Shown in pieces: positions 12,201-23,668 of a stretch of 64,000 bases of DNA (positions are counted from its first letter, which is position 1; each line of letters starts with the position of its first letter). Made by a program: the position numbers and the translations under genes. Source of the DNA: Dermacentor variabilis (Eukaryota; Arthropoda; Arachnida; Ixodida; Ixodidae); assembly GCF_050947875.1 (NCBI RefSeq), contig NW_027460346.1:1054001-1118000 (forward strand). Direction: 5' to 3'. The notes below the pieces were generated by a model. That model saw nothing but the letters and a program-made list of their open reading frames with translations. It had not been told where the DNA came from and searched no databases.

Positions 12201-13338
12201 GTGCAATTACCAGCATGCACCACAGCTGTGGTGGTGTAGAAAAAAATGAGACCAGTCTACTTTGCCTTTTATAATTTCAGGAAGGGCATTCCATCTGTCT
12301 CACCCCATTTCTTTTTATTAATAAATTATGTCGAGTAGGTTTTGCAAATGAACCATCTTTTTCCAGGGGTACATTATGTGCCTGCTTGTATTATAGGATT
12401 ATTTTTCTTCAAGCTTTAACAGGGACCAAGTTGCAAAGGTAGCATATATTATATATAATATTGCCAGCCCCAGTGATAGCAGTTCAGTAGCATCTGCACT
12501 TAGATGAAAGGTAAAACTAGTAAATTAAATAAGTGGTTGGAAAATACAGCACCTGATAAAATATCTGGCTAAATGCGAGGTGTGCACCTGTGCTTTTGTC
12601 CACACATCCAAATCACATAAGGTACACTATTGGACATGCTTCACTGTGGAGCTGCTAACCAACAAGACACGAGTGTGATTGACCATGTATGAACAAAGTA
12701 GGGTAGTTCTGATCCAATTCTCATATGTAAAAGACAAATCAAGTAACAAGGAAGTTCCTTATATAGTTAAATATCGTGAACATGGTTCAGAACAGTAGAT
12801 GTGTGGTAGGACTAATGAGGGCTAACCAACAGCAAACCAAACAAAACATAAAGTACAAAACTGGAATGTAGAGTGCAAGTTGCACAGACGTACACTATGA
12901 ACTGCAACAACTGCTGCAAGGTATAGGTTGTGCAAAAGAAAAGGAGATACCTGAGGCTTGTGCTCAAGTTGAAGGGGTCAGGAATGCCGATCCACCAGCT
13001 ACACGATCATCCAGCTTGGCAACAACCAGCAGAGCCAGCAAGTGAAAGGGCAAAAGTATGCAGAAGCATGCTTTTCTCTAAATCAGATTACTGTTTAATT
13101 GATGTCAAAAGCATGACTTTAATTGTGCACAGCAGTAGTGATCAGGCTAGGCTAGCGTGCAGTTGGCACGCATGTTTCAAACATGCCAGAGTGCATCGCA
13201 AACCAAATTTCGCCATGCAGTCTGGCATGTTGCCATGCATGAGCAACACACCTGAGAACTTTCTTCGACATTTCACTTGTTTAGCTTCTTCCTCAATTTC
13301 TTAAAACATTGATGACTACTGTGGCACATATTTCAACA
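9291..13338. other. Long AT-rich stretch without supported gene
   Basis: I find no convincing coding sequence, RNA gene or intact repeat. Short ORFs (60-124 codons) are on both strands at chance level. A small palindrome, ACCACAGCTGTGGTGGT, lies near 12220. This could be intronic or intergenic. Confidence 0.4.
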
Positions 13339-13531
13339 CAGTGGCATAGCCAAAATTTTTTTTATAGGGAGAGCAGGTGGACGGGCTGCACCAACATGAC
13401 TGCGGACGGAAAGGGGGCTGGGCAGATCCCATATAGATAGAAATTTTGTATGTGTGTGTGTGTGTGTGCACGGGGGGGGGGGGGGGAGTGAGGGCTTGTG
13501 CCCAGTTTGTTACCCACTGGCTTCGCCACTG
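13339..13531. mobile_element. hAT-like MITE, 193 bp
   Basis: The left end CAGTGGCATAGCCA and the right end TGGCTTCGCCACTG form terminal inverted repeats of the CAGTGGCGTAGCCA type seen in hAT-derived MITEs. Flanking octamers at 13331-13338 and 13532-13539 agree at 5 of 8 positions, as expected for an old 8-bp target-site duplication. The interior carries a (TG)n run at 13449-13468 and a run of 15 G at 13472-13486. No transposase is present. Confidence 0.55.
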
Positions 13532-13739
13532 CTTCCAGATAGTCCATGAAGACTTTGTCCCAAAATGTGGACATATCAGATAAATTGCACAAACCTGGAT
13601 TCTGTATTTCTTTAGCCGAGGGGAACAAATGCCTTTTCTTATGGGATTGTACAAAAATACTGAAGCGGCCTGTGTGAACTTGAGGCAGCCTTCTTTTTAC
13701 TATATGAAAAACACAGACTACAAAGCCAGAGAAAGCACA

Positions 13740-13860
13740 GGGGAAATTGTGTTTCATTGAAATGTAAAAATAAAGGAAATGAAAGTGGATGAAAAGGTGG
13801 GAGCTGAACCACATTATACGTACTGTGCTATACCAGTTAAGCTGTCATGAGGGCCCTCCC
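13740..13860 (-). repeat. tRNA-derived SINE, minus copy
   Basis: Read on the minus strand, it has an A-box-like GCTTAACTGGTATAGCAC and a B-box-like GGTTCAGCTCCCACC, followed by TTTTCATCCACTTTCATTTC. The same structure occurs on the plus strand at 14224-14330. The anticodon arm is not a plausible functional tRNA, so this is a pol III-type retroposon rather than a tRNA gene. Confidence 0.6.
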
Positions 13861-14149
13861 TTGTTCACTTTCTTAGGTATTTGTGTACACATACAAAAAG
13901 AGCACTAGTAGTGCTAGCCAGGATCACTCGTAGCCAACAACAGCACATGTGGAACATCCCTTTTTAAGAACAGGAGTCACATAGTAAATCAGCTTTGCAG
14001 CAAGCAACTGGTCAAAGGTATTTTCTTTGGCTGCCTTGATGCCATGAGGGAGCATTTAAGGGCTTGTTGTCCAGTTGCCTAATCCTGAAGTCATACAATT
14101 TGACATCATCAGTTAGAGATGTTCCACATCCCCTGACATGGCCGAGAGA

Positions 14150-14420
14150 AGCAGTGCTGGCCAACCCTCCCAGGACTACCCCTTACACATACACAGATAG
14201 CCAAGTAAATGGGAGGACGACCACATCAGTAGCTTAATTGGCAATGCACGGCATGCTTAATGCACAGTATGGGGGTTCGGCTCCCACCTTCAGCAAGTTG
14301 TCTTTCTATCAACTTTCACTTCCTCTTTACTTATTATTTCTACATTATGATTTCCCCTACATATTGTCCAGCTTCACTGTCTGCTTCCTTCACAACATAG
14401 TAAATAACAGAAAATTGGGT
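14150..14420 (+). repeat. tRNA-derived SINE, plus copy
   Basis: GTAGCTTAATTGGCAATGCA (A box) at about 14230 and GGGGTTCGGCTCCCACC (B box) at about 14272 are followed by a conserved tail with ACTTTCACTTCC. It is an inverted partner of the copy at 13740-13860. Sequence between the copies (13890-14150) is probably part of the same repeat family. Confidence 0.6.
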
Positions 14421-14769
14421 CCATCAATTTCCTTTATTCTTTGTGCCTCGTTCTCTACTGCTGCTGATAGTTTACAAAATCTCCTTCACAATCTGTCCTT
14501 GTGTGAAGAGAAATTCAATCACCGGACAACACCCTGTTTGAGAAAAGTCCAAAGTGATCGACAACTTCTTCGGTTTGGTGCTGAAAAAGATTTGAGAAAA
14601 AATACTCAGTAGTCATCCAAAACATATTTTTACACAATGCCTTAAAAAGTTTTTATTAGACAAGAGGATCATGCTAAGGGATAAAACTTATCAGAATTTT
14701 GTTATACAACAGATCAAGAGATTACTTTAACTGTGAGGTTTTGACATGTAACTTCACTGTGGTTTACAT

Positions 14770-14950
14770 CGTAGGTTCTAGTTTATTTTGACCACCGGAG
14801 ATTCCTTAAAGTGCGCCCAAAGCTCAAATGCAAGTGTTTTTACGTTTCACCCCCATCAAACTGTGGCTGTTAGAGCCGGGAATCAAACCACTGAGCTTGT
14901 GCTCAGCAGGGCACTATAGACACTGAGCTGCTGCAATGGATACCAAGGGA
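14770..14950 (-). repeat. Ruka-like tRNA-derived SINE, diverged
   Basis: On the minus strand it has the tRNA-like head (AGCTCAGTGTCTATAGTGC), then a B-box region with GATTCCCGGCTC, then the body that appears here in plus orientation as TTTTACGTTTCACCCCCATC and TTTTGACCACCGG. It is absent from the paralogous segment at 20.1-21.7 kb, so it inserted after that duplication. It is clearly more diverged than the copies at 33.7 and 56.9 kb. Confidence 0.7.
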
Positions 14951-15779
14951 TGACTGAAACAAGGCTTGCGAAATTCCACAAGGTGAAGAAAGACTCACGG
15001 GATGAAAAATTGGCATTTTCTTGATTGGCATGAGCCTAGAAACTTACACATTTGCGTACACCCACCTACCAGTATAGTGTCTTTACATTTCACATCTACG
15101 TAGTGCAGGTTCTACAATGACAAATTCCTGATTCGAGCTCAAGAATAGCGCGAAAATAAAATCCAAGAGAAGGACAGGACACAAAGCTTGATTCCTACAA
15201 TGAATCTACGTCGTATTTCCATACAAGTTGCGAAGAATGTTCGTGCAAGCATGGTGCCTCAGATAACAGCGTAAGAAACAACAATGCTAGTATACATATC
15301 AGTTTAGGAAACAAGCTGCACCGCATTCTGGCTTCAAGACAAACTTAATTTGAGAGCAAGATTGAGCCTGAGTAGAACACGTTCCTATATACTGGTTTTC
15401 ATAGTTTAGATTAGGGTTTCTCAACATGTGCATTTTGAAGTGTTGCGAGCAGGCGCAGAATGTAGATGTTGTAGCCTTCTTTGGGCTTTCTAGCAGGTTC
15501 TCAAGCAAGTCGTGATTCACAATCGAGCCGAGAAATCCGTGATTAGGGAAACCGTACAGTAGACGAAGAGTAGAGGTAAACGCTGCATTGAGTGCCATAA
15601 AAATTTGCGACAGCTCACTTACTCGCACATTATGCAAAGCCCCACAAAAGATGGAAAAAAAAAAGGAAAAAGTCTTCACGATCAACGTACTCAAGTAAGC
15701 GACAGCAACAAACGTTTAGAAATATTTTAAACCTTTCTGTCATAAGAGAAGAAAGTGCCGCCAAGCTGAAGACACTCAC

Positions 15780-15867
15780 GAGCTCCATCTACAACAAATT
15801 CAGCAAACAAGAGCAACAGCACTGAAAAACTGAACAGTAAGCTGCACAAAACCACGTTATGAACCAT
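15780..15867 (-). CDS. Candidate first coding exon of a secreted protein (signal peptide)
   Basis: On the minus strand an ATG at 15867 opens 29 codons that encode a very hydrophobic peptide (VLCSLLFSFSVLLLLFAEF) with the shape of a signal peptide. The exon would end at 15780, before a consensus GTGAGT donor. The homologous place in the duplicate (about 21293-21364) keeps the ATG and hydrophobic words but is frame-disturbed and has lost the donor. I do not recognise the family. The 131-codon minus-strand ORF at 15299-15694, Cys-rich towards its C-terminus, could hold a following exon, but acceptor and phase are not clear. It may equally be part of a repeated non-coding unit. Confidence 0.3.
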
Positions 15868-16639
15868 AACAGGCACTGCAAGGTATAAGGAAATGAGTTG
15901 CTTTAGGCGTGGGCCCAAGTGTCGCTCATGATCGCAAGCTCAGGCACATTTCGGTTGTCCCAGCACAACTAACTAGCATATTTTGCTACACAATACAGTA
16001 AGGAACCATAAATTTATCTTTTAACTAAGATCAAAAGTGGAAGCAGCGCGCGCAAACTGTAGCAAAATTGTTAACTGGAACACGCCATACTTGTTTAAAC
16101 GTCACAATCACGTGGTCAAAAATGTGACATCACTTCCGTGCATGGCAGTAGCGTTTTGGTATGGCATTTCGCCTCTACTACGCGTGTCACCAGTCACCGC
16201 CTTTTTTTAAAAACCCATATGGGTCTCAAGAATTTTCCTTTTCGTGTACCCTCCTTGATCTTGCGGGTTTCTACAGAACTGATTTGCCAATAATTGGGGT
16301 TAGGAGCAGGCAAATGGTCAACGACCCTGACTTTGACCGCCTCGATGCCTTGGGTTAGCAAACAAGAGTTTATTGGCTACTAGCCTGCTTCTAAGGTTAC
16401 ATGCAATTAAAATAATTTACATTTACTAACACATGCAGGATCGTCCTAACACCGTATGCTTCCGTGAACTCATGCACTGCCCAAGATCATAACACACGAA
16501 AAGCGCAGTTCACGTTAGCAGGCCTTGCAAAGCATGCCAAGATGCACACCTTGAAATTTATTTGAATTGTTTGAGTGCTCCCTAATATGGTCATTTCATG
16601 GGACATTAAAGGAAAATACAAAGCAGACTACTAAGTAGT

Positions 16640-17215
16640 AGTGGACTATAGTACTATTTGCAAGCGTGCTAAATTCTTACGCCTCAAGTTTCTGTTCTAC
16701 CTCCTTAATGGGGGCTACAAATTACACAGTGGTGCATATGTATCTTTCTCTGAACAGCGAAACACTAGAACTAAACACCTTAAACATTTAATTGAATACA
16801 GGTTCCACACAGACACATTCAGGTATTTTTTCTTCCCTCAGACAATCAGTGATTAGAATTCATTGCCTAGTGATATAATTTGTTCACCTGACGATTTCCT
16901 TCCTATGCTGGAAAAATAGGTCTGAGTACGCATCTTAACTTATAAGTATCGCCTACAGACACTGCAATATGTTTGTAATTGGTTTGGTGTACTTTTTTTG
17001 TTGTTTGCCTTATGCTTCTGCATTTTTGTTCATTAACCTTTAAGGGCTGACTCAGGAAGGTCACACCCTCTTATTGTATTGCTCAACTACATCTTCTCGT
17101 AAACTACAATATTAACAAGTGTATAAGTTTGCCATTCATATTTTGATGCAATGTATTTTCCCATGTCCTGCAACAGCCTCGAAATGGAGGCTAGCAGTAT
17201 GTATGAAATAAATAA
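16640..17215 (+). mobile_element. LINE 3' fragment (CR1/Jockey-like)
   Basis: The plus strand encodes LRLKFLFYLLNGGYKL, and later FRYFFFPQTISD directly before a stop, matching the C-terminal end of the same LINE type as at 1863-2715 (RLKFLFLL then FFPRTIEEW). A 3' untranslated tail follows and ends at GTATGTATGAAATAAATAAA near 17195-17215, a typical LINE 3' terminus. It is 5'-truncated and non-functional. Confidence 0.75.
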
Positions 17216-17929
17216 ATAGATGCGGCCTATTAAAGTAGCATTCCATAAACCTCACAGTGCTTGTTTCGTGCCAACAAGACTTAGTTTACGAGGAAATTGC
17301 GTCTGAAGGGTCCGCATACCTAGAGAGGAATTCAAATCACCTGCTCCTGAGCAGGGAGTGGCGACGTTGCATACGCCACGACTGCCCTTTGCTTTCATCG
17401 GTGAGTAAAACAGCGCCCTACAGATGGTGCTACAGTTTTCTACGAAAAATGCGTACGTGCGGCCATGGAGCAACCGACCCAAGACAGAACATTGGATTCA
17501 CCACTGCAGCTGCTCTTGGTCAAGTGGCATGGACTGTTCAGACATACCACGACATCACATGAACATAAAATTCTCTGCGACTTGAAGTTTGTGCAAGTTT
17601 CGCGAGCCAGAAAAGCCAGCTCAGCACTACATAATAACTACTGAAACACAAAAGCGTGGGCGATGCTTTCAAGGGTAACCTCAATAGGTTCTTTTTTCTA
17701 AAAATCAAATAGAACTAGACAAGAAGCATTTTCTTTCATGTTATAATGCAATGCAGCGATATTTTTATTACTAGTAGATGAGTTCCAGTGACAGAATTTT
17801 AATGAGGAGTGCCTTCATCATCTGGCTAGTACTTGAATGTCTAAGGGAGTGTCTAATTGTGTCCTGCATTTACTTCAGTTTCTCAATTACAAAAGCTCTA
17901 TTCGCAGTAATATTATTACAATATCATCG
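17216..17929. other. Stretch without supported gene
   Basis: A 101-codon plus-strand ORF at 17257-17562 contains TCGGTGAGTAAAAC, a good splice-donor consensus at about 17398, but no family motif. It could be a repeat or the 5' end of a gene. I leave it uncalled. Confidence 0.3.
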
Positions 17930-18069
17930 AGCAATGCTCAAAAGACGGGCCGCCACGAGAACGAAGATGACGTCGCAGCTCTTAGTGCGAGCGAGGGTCG
18001 GCCTGGCTGCCTGGCTCCAGTGTAAATAACCTGTAAATAGCCCCTTTCGTCTGTCTTTTCACACGTAAC
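17930..18069 (+). repeat. Ty3/Gypsy long terminal repeat, 3' part
   Basis: The segment ends in CTTTTCACACGTAACA, the expected ...CA end of an LTR. It is followed directly by TTCTGGTGGAGGTGCGGGGT, which has the form of a tRNA primer-binding site start. GTAAATAACCTGTAAATAGCC just before resembles the R/U5 region. The left boundary is not visible. It belongs to the pol relic that follows. Confidence 0.55.
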
Positions 18070-18072
18070 ATT

Positions 18073-19165
18073 CTGGTGGAGGTGCGGGGTACTTCAGAAG
18101 CCGCCGCCTTCTCTCGTCTCGTCACTCTTCTAACCTCACCACCCATTCTCGCCCACTTCGACCCTGATGCCCCTACAGAATTGCGTACAGATGCCAGCGG
18201 TCATGGCGTAGGTACCGTCTTAGCCCAGCGTCAGCGTGGACAGGATCGCGTTATTACTTATGCGAGCCACCTCCTAGCACAATCGGAGCACAACTATTCC
18301 ATTACGGAATGAGAATGCCTTGCTGTCGTCTGGGCAGTTGCGAATATCTGTCCTTACCTTTACAGTCGCCCTTTTTCCGTAGTCACTGACCATCATGCTC
18401 TCTGCTAGCTTTCATCACTAAAAGACCCTACAGGCCAGCTTGGTCGATGGGCTTTGAGGCTACAAGAATTTTCATATTCCATGGTGTACAAGTCTGGCCG
18501 CCTGCACCAAGACGCTGACTGCTTGTCGCGTTACCTGTTGACAACTTTGACTCCTCCAATATTGCCAGTGCTTCTTGTGTATTCTCTGTATCACAGCTGC
18601 TTCATTTCGCCGACGAGCAACATCATGACGGCTACATCAGAGCACTCATAGACCGTTTTGAACATTCTCCAGCCGATGCTGCTCTACGCCTCTTCGTCCT
18701 CCGTAACCTTCATCTGGACGGCTCCGAGTTTCTACTTGTAATACCTAAACACCTCCGCTCCACTGTTCTAGAAGAGCTTCACGACGCACCAACGGCAGCA
18801 CACCTTGCCGTATCTCGAACCTATGACCGTGTACGTCGCCGTATTTTTTGGACGGGCCTTGCCCATTCCGTACGATGTTGTGTCCCCACTTGTGAACTTT
18901 GCCAACGACGTAAGAAGCCTTCCCAGCTCCCCACCGGTTACCTGCAGCCGCTCGACATCCCTACCAAGACCTTCCATCGTGTCGGCTTAGACCTTCTCAG
19001 CCCATTTCCGGAATCCGGAATCTACATCAGGCAACAAGTGGGCTGCAGTCGCAGCGTACTGCAAAACAGTGCAGTTTGCGGCTTTGAAGCTGGTCGGGGC
19101 ACAGCATGGCATTGGCGTGTTCAATAAGAGCATCAACCTTTTAAAAGGCGGGAGCTGACGCATAC
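18073..19165 (+). pseudogene. Ty3/Gypsy pol relic: RNase H and integrase, internally deleted
   Basis: Just after the LTR/PBS the sequence jumps into the end of reverse transcriptase and RNase [17 protein letters not shown] (first catalytic Asp) near 18185, then VTDHHAL near 18390, then DADCLSRY near 18510. Gag, protease and most of the reverse transcriptase are missing. An in-frame TGA at 18310 and a stop near 18405 break RNase H. After a frame change comes the HHCC zinc finger of integrase (two His in LHDAPTAAHL, two Cys in CELC at 18895) and the start of the catalytic core with VGLDLL near 18985. A further frameshift lies near 19020. The core stops near 19160, long before the remaining DDE residues. 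It is a dead, deleted copy. Confidence 0.85.
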
Positions 19166-19439
19166 GCTTTCCATTCCGCATTGAGGTACTTGTTAAGTCG
19201 TGAGTCCTCACATCACTGGCAACTGCGCTTTCCATGCTCATATGTTGACATTTCTCATGGAATTGTCATTCTTCTGCCTGTCCGTGTAGAGGTTAAGATG
19301 TCCTCTTTGCCACATTAGGGCGAGAAAATTGTTTAATAAATCAAGATTAACATAAAATACATGTTTTCTTTAGATTGTTGCTCTGGGTGATCTAGTGCCT
19401 CACTTGAAACAATTTTTGTGTTTCCATCGCTATGAATGT

Positions 19440-19890
19440 TCGCACTCATGCAAAAAAAAAAGACCCATTCTGTCACGCCAAAAATGTGTGCAACAGTGTA
19501 CAACATTTATCGACGTGAAAGCAAATAATTTTGCTAGTGGCTCTCATACCACGAGACAAGGGTGTATGAAAAATCATGCCAACCATTTTGCATTGTGCTG
19601 TGGGTTGGTCTATGAGATACCTCTCGGCTGTGGCAAGTTCTATGTAGACCAAACGGCCCAATGCCTAAATGACTATTTGAGGGAGCATTCAAACAATTTA
19701 AATAAACCGGATGGTGCAGCGCACATTGCAAGGCCTGCTCATGTGAGCCGTGCTTTCCAACATTGTGATCCTGGGCAGAAGTAGCAACAAAACAGCACAT
19801 GAACTCGCGAAGGAATATTTTATCAGAGAGATGGTGCACATGTCAGTAGCACTTCAATTGCCTTAATTCCCCAGAAATGCACTTGTTTAA
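19440..19890 (+). mobile_element. Penelope-like element GIY-YIG fragment
   Basis: An open plus-strand frame contains CGLVYEIPLGCGKFYVDQTA near 19597-19655 and LREHSNN shortly after: the GIY-YIG core of a Penelope-like element, with GQTG changed to DQTA. After a frame change AHELAKEYFI and MSVALQLP near 19800-19860 match the C-terminal tail. The fragment has no reverse transcriptase part and is degraded. Confidence 0.8.
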
Positions 19891-20094
19891 TGCCGATTTG
19901 TAGCATTACTAGACAAACTAGCACTGTCACAACATTCGCCTCTTGTATGTGCACAAAATTTGTACCCTATCTTCCATCCTTTGAATCATTAAGTCAGTTG
20001 GTAGTTCGCACTTTCATGCGTCCTTCTTCTATAAATATCTTTTTGCGCACAAAAAAAAAAAATGCGTCGCAGATTTCACCAACTTGCCCAAGAC

Positions 20095-21690
20095 GAAGTC
20101 CTAGTCAGTTTCAAAAATTTCCTTCAGAGATTTTCTTGTTGTGATGAGAATTTCTGTCAATGCATGGCACTCTGTTCGAACAAAGGGACAGGTGGTTGAC
20201 AACTTCACTGAAGATGGGAGAAAAGAAAGGTTATAGAGGCAAAGATTGTCACGTTATCACCCAGATATGTTCCCTAACGCAATGCCTAAAGAGTTTTTTT
20301 TTTTGTTGGACAAAAGGATCAGGGTAAAGCTCAAGACCTATGAGCATTCTATTGCACAGACAAAAGGATTAACCAAACAAGCCCTGTGAAGTGCAGCAAG
20401 GTCAAGGAAGATTCATACAATGGAAACGGCATTTGCTTGAGAGCGGCATGCATGGACCTGCAAGCCCACACTGGTCATATCAGCATGCATTTCACATGTA
20501 TAACAAAATGCAGGTTCCTGCAATGAAGCTACGTCATGTCTACAAACAAGTTGCGAGGAACATTTGCGCAAACCTGGTACCTCGCACAGCGCCATCATAA
20601 GAAGCAATACTAAATAGCAGCTTAGCAAACTAGCTGGAAGAAATTTAAGAAAATTTCTCGGTCTTCAAGACAGCCAAACTTTACAACAAAATTGAACCAA
20701 AGTAGAGCTATGAGTGGCTGGGCCACCTTTTGCAATATTTGTCTTCATAGTTTACATTCAGGTTGCTCAACATGTGCCTTTTGAACTGTAACGAGCAGGT
20801 GCACAAGCAAGTCGCGATTCGCTAGCCACCAAAATCCGAGGTAAACAGGGAAACAGCATGAAGATGCAAGACAAGAAACAGTAGAGGTAAATGCGACATT
20901 GCCGTAAAAAAATTGCAACAGCACTTACTCGGGCAATATATGCAACAGCAATCCTACGAAGGATGAAGAAGAAACTTTAATAGAGAATGGTCCGGCAGTT
21001 TTTGTCAGGTGGCGGCTCGAAGTCCTTGAACTCGAGCGGCACCTTCGGCTTGCCGGATGGCCCAGAGCTGCGGTCTGCCAACTCTGAACTTTTGAGAGTC
21101 GTCTCCCAGCGGCGGCAACGCCGATGGAGAAGGTCCCTGGCGGCCCTCGAAGCCGGGGCGGCGCCGGGAAGAAGCGAGCTCGAGGCTTCCTGCACTCTGG
21201 CTGCAGCGACAAGAGTTTAGAACGCGTTTAAACGTTTTTACCATAAGAGAAAAAAGTTCTGCCATACTGAAAGCCAACATGTGCCCCATTCACAACAGCA
21301 AATTCAACAAACAAGAGCACTGAAAAACGTAACAGGAGCTACATAAGACCACACTACCAACCATAAACGCGCTGCAAGGCATAAGGAAACGAGCTGCTCC
21401 AGCGTTGCGTCCAAGTGTCGCTCGTGATCGCAAGTTCGAACACCATCCGATTCTTCCAGCGCAACTAGAACAACATTCTAGCACACAATACAGTAAGAAA
21501 CCGTAAAATTGTGTCTTAGCTAAGCTGAAAAGCTGAAGCAGCTCCAGCAGCGCGCGCAAAACTATAAACCGGAACACGTCATACTTGTTTAAACAACGTC
21601 ATCATAACTCTGACGTCACTTCCGTGCGTGGCAGCAGCGTTTTAGTATGGCATTTCACTACTACCACGTGCGTGTCAGCAGCTTACGCCT
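20095..21690. repeat. Diverged segmental duplication, copy 2
   Basis: This is the partner of 14440-16200, in the same orientation about 5.5 kb further on. It lacks the SINE of copy 1 and has a GC-rich insert at 20955-21225 that copy 1 lacks. At its right end (about 21690) it continues into the unit repeated inverted at 50.9-52.7 kb, whereas copy 1 diverges. Confidence 0.75.
20955..21225 (-). mobile_element. GC-rich insertion, probable LINE 3' end
   Basis: The insert is present only in copy 2 of the duplication. It is sharply GC-richer than its surroundings and on the minus strand ends in CTCTATTAAAGTTTCTTCTT, the look of a LINE 3' tail. The minus-strand frame ending in PPPDKNCRTILY runs to a stop exactly at that tail. 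The class is inferred; no reverse transcriptase motif is left. Confidence 0.45.
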
Positions 21691-21967
21691 TTAATTGCCG
21701 CACCGCCATACGCGGCGCAGCCCAGCCGATGCTCACACCTCCCCCTCTAGCCACCATAGTTCAGGCAAGCCCGGGCAAGCTGCTTCAGACGAGCACATCG
21801 AAATTGGATTTCACCGCTCTTTCTGCGCACGCGCGAGGAGCAGTAGTTGCGAGAGAGAAATGTGGGGACTTTCGGTGCTCAAAATTTCTCTTCGCCTAGG
21901 TACTACGGGGAAGAAAGCTGTTAGCTCCGTTTGTCCCTAGCCGAGCTTGCAGCACAGAATCGACAGG

Positions 21968-22003
21968 ATGCGTGGGCGGCAAGACCAGAAAGCCGCGTCC
22001 GAG
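21968..22003 (+). CDS. Candidate first coding exon (12 codons) with consensus donor
   Basis: An ATG at 21968 opens MRGRQDQKAASE and is followed at once by GTGAGT, a consensus splice donor, after a GC-rich promoter-like stretch. The inverted copy near 52430-52465 keeps the frame (MRDRQGEKAASE) but has GCGAGT at the donor. Conservation of frame between the two copies while surrounding positions differ supports a coding first exon. The downstream exons are not identified, and I do not recognise the protein. Confidence 0.35.
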
Positions 22004-23223
22004 GTGAGTTTGTTGCTATTTTGTTGCAACGGCAGCATATTAAATTTTGTAGTCGCAGGGGATACGTTTGGAAGTGAGGTGTCTTCTCGAATGACTTTAG
22101 TGGCAAAGTATTACGTCGTGCCGATGCATTGTTCATTAGTGTCGTTGATCAAGGTCAGCATACCACGCACTTCAGGGGAATCGCGGGAACGGAAACAGTT
22201 TATGAATTAACTGCCGTGCCGATGCATTAGTTCTTAATGTAACTGAGCATACAACACACTTGGAGATTCGTGGGAATGGAAATTTTGTACTCTGTATGTG
22301 TATGTGTGTACTTGCGTCGCCATGCGATCGAGCCGTAGATCGTTGTGAGAGCTGTACAGCCACACTGGCAAAACACTACGCCCTGCGGATGAATACGGAA
22401 GAAATGTATGCTAAAGAAAAATGGTCGTCATGCAACTTCATAGCAGTAGACCTTTGTGAAAGCTGTACAGTAACACTGATATTGGCTAGTTAATAATCCC
22501 GGCTGTTACAATGTCTAGCTCATATAAGGGGCGCTCTATGTGGACGAAACAAGGGCTCAGATCGCTACAACCGCATGCGAAATACTCTGAATGCCTGCCA
22601 GTACACTTGTTCGGCGTCTCCGTGCTTGTACTGCGGCAGGAGACGTGACGGCAAGTGGGCGCGTATATCACAGTGGCCGCTTTCCACTCTTGGTATACTT
22701 TGCCGCAATACAATGCGCATGCTTCATTGCGCGACACTGGTGCCCTGCAGCGAAGCTGGCTTTAGGCAAACGGCATTATGCAACGCTCGAGCCATCTTGT
22801 CCGTCACTGCGGATAGAAAACGCATACACGTTCAACCTATTTGAGCTGCATCATTTTGTCGATGTTTACCCCTCTATACTAAATGAAGAGGATAACGTAC
22901 ACCAGTGTGGGTGATTTAAAAGATTAATAAAAAGCCCGGTAACATATGTGCTGTCAGTGAAAAAACACTATTAATGCAGGTCTCCACGCTCCTGTAAAGA
23001 AAAAAAAAGATGCAATTCAGTGGTGACCCTCTGGAGGTGGATCCGTACCTACGTAAGCACAGCCGGCTCATTAGTCACAAAGTAGGAGCTGAAGAGAACT
23101 TTTTAATGCTCATTAGACTACATTGACAGCGATTATTTGTGGTCAGCCAGTGACAAATGCATTGCACCAAACAGTGAGACTTCGTCTTAATCCGCAATGC
23201 TTACGTGGCGAACAGGAGAGCAA

Positions 23224-23668
23224 AAGGTGAAAACAATGTTTTCATACAAGGCAAGTCATCCATGTAGTGGAATTGCATTTATCGTTGGTGTAGTGTTGAT
23301 GCACTTTCTGAAGTCCAACCTTTAATGCAGCTTAGTTTCCGTTGGTGCAAGTGCTTCTACTGGAAACATCCAAAATATGATTTATCAAATCAGGTTGCCG
23401 TCTTGTAATTTTTGAAATTTTCCTCTGGTCTTAAGTCTTTTCTGAATCTGGAAGAGCTGGCTGATTGTACATTTCATCTCGAGATAGTTTACACACTTCC
23501 AGCAACACAGGTTACCACACTTTGTTGAGTGCAGATGAGCACTGCAAATTCTATCATTTTGATGAGGCACCGATCTAATGCCACTCACTCTTGCCACAAC
23601 GCTTTCTCAACTTGTACTGTACTTGTTTCTTCCACCTTCCATTTGCAGCACCAGGGCTAAGGCACAAC
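23224..23668. mobile_element. 445-bp insertion flanked by AGCAA repeats
   Basis: Compared with the inverted copy (around 51380), which reads GAGAGCAATAACATT without interruption, this copy has 445 extra bases between two AGCAA words (23219-23223 and 23669-23673). That is what a retroposon or transposon with a 5-bp target-site duplication would leave. The insert has no clear terminal repeats. An alternative is a deletion in the other copy. Confidence 0.5.

Larger units (their letters stand above)
14440..16200. repeat. Diverged segmental duplication, copy 1
   Basis: This segment aligns in the same orientation with 20095-21690. Shared landmarks include CTACGTC near 15210/20532, CTCAACATGTGC near 15420/20770, ACTTACTCG near 15622/20930, AAGTGTCGCTC near 15920/21412, AATACAGTAAG near 15993/21489, CATACTTGTTTAAAC near 16088/21580 and CACTTCCGTGC near 16132/21617. 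The copies differ by many substitutions and by insertions: a SINE in this copy, a GC-rich insert in the other. Similarity ends close to 16200/21690. Confidence 0.75.

Noticed and set aside
13362..13814. 150-codon minus-strand ORF with Pro/His-Thr runs
   Set aside because: It runs through the G15 and (TG)n microsatellites of a MITE and into a SINE; the repeats create the open frame.
17257..17562. 101-codon ORF with a GTGAGT-like donor
   Set aside because: A single good donor without promoter, homology or a second exon is too little for a gene call.
23385..23597. THAP-like zinc finger in a 70-codon minus-strand ORF (DRICSAHLHSTKC)
   Set aside because: Only a vague Cys/His pattern; the AVPxxP and other THAP positions are not present.
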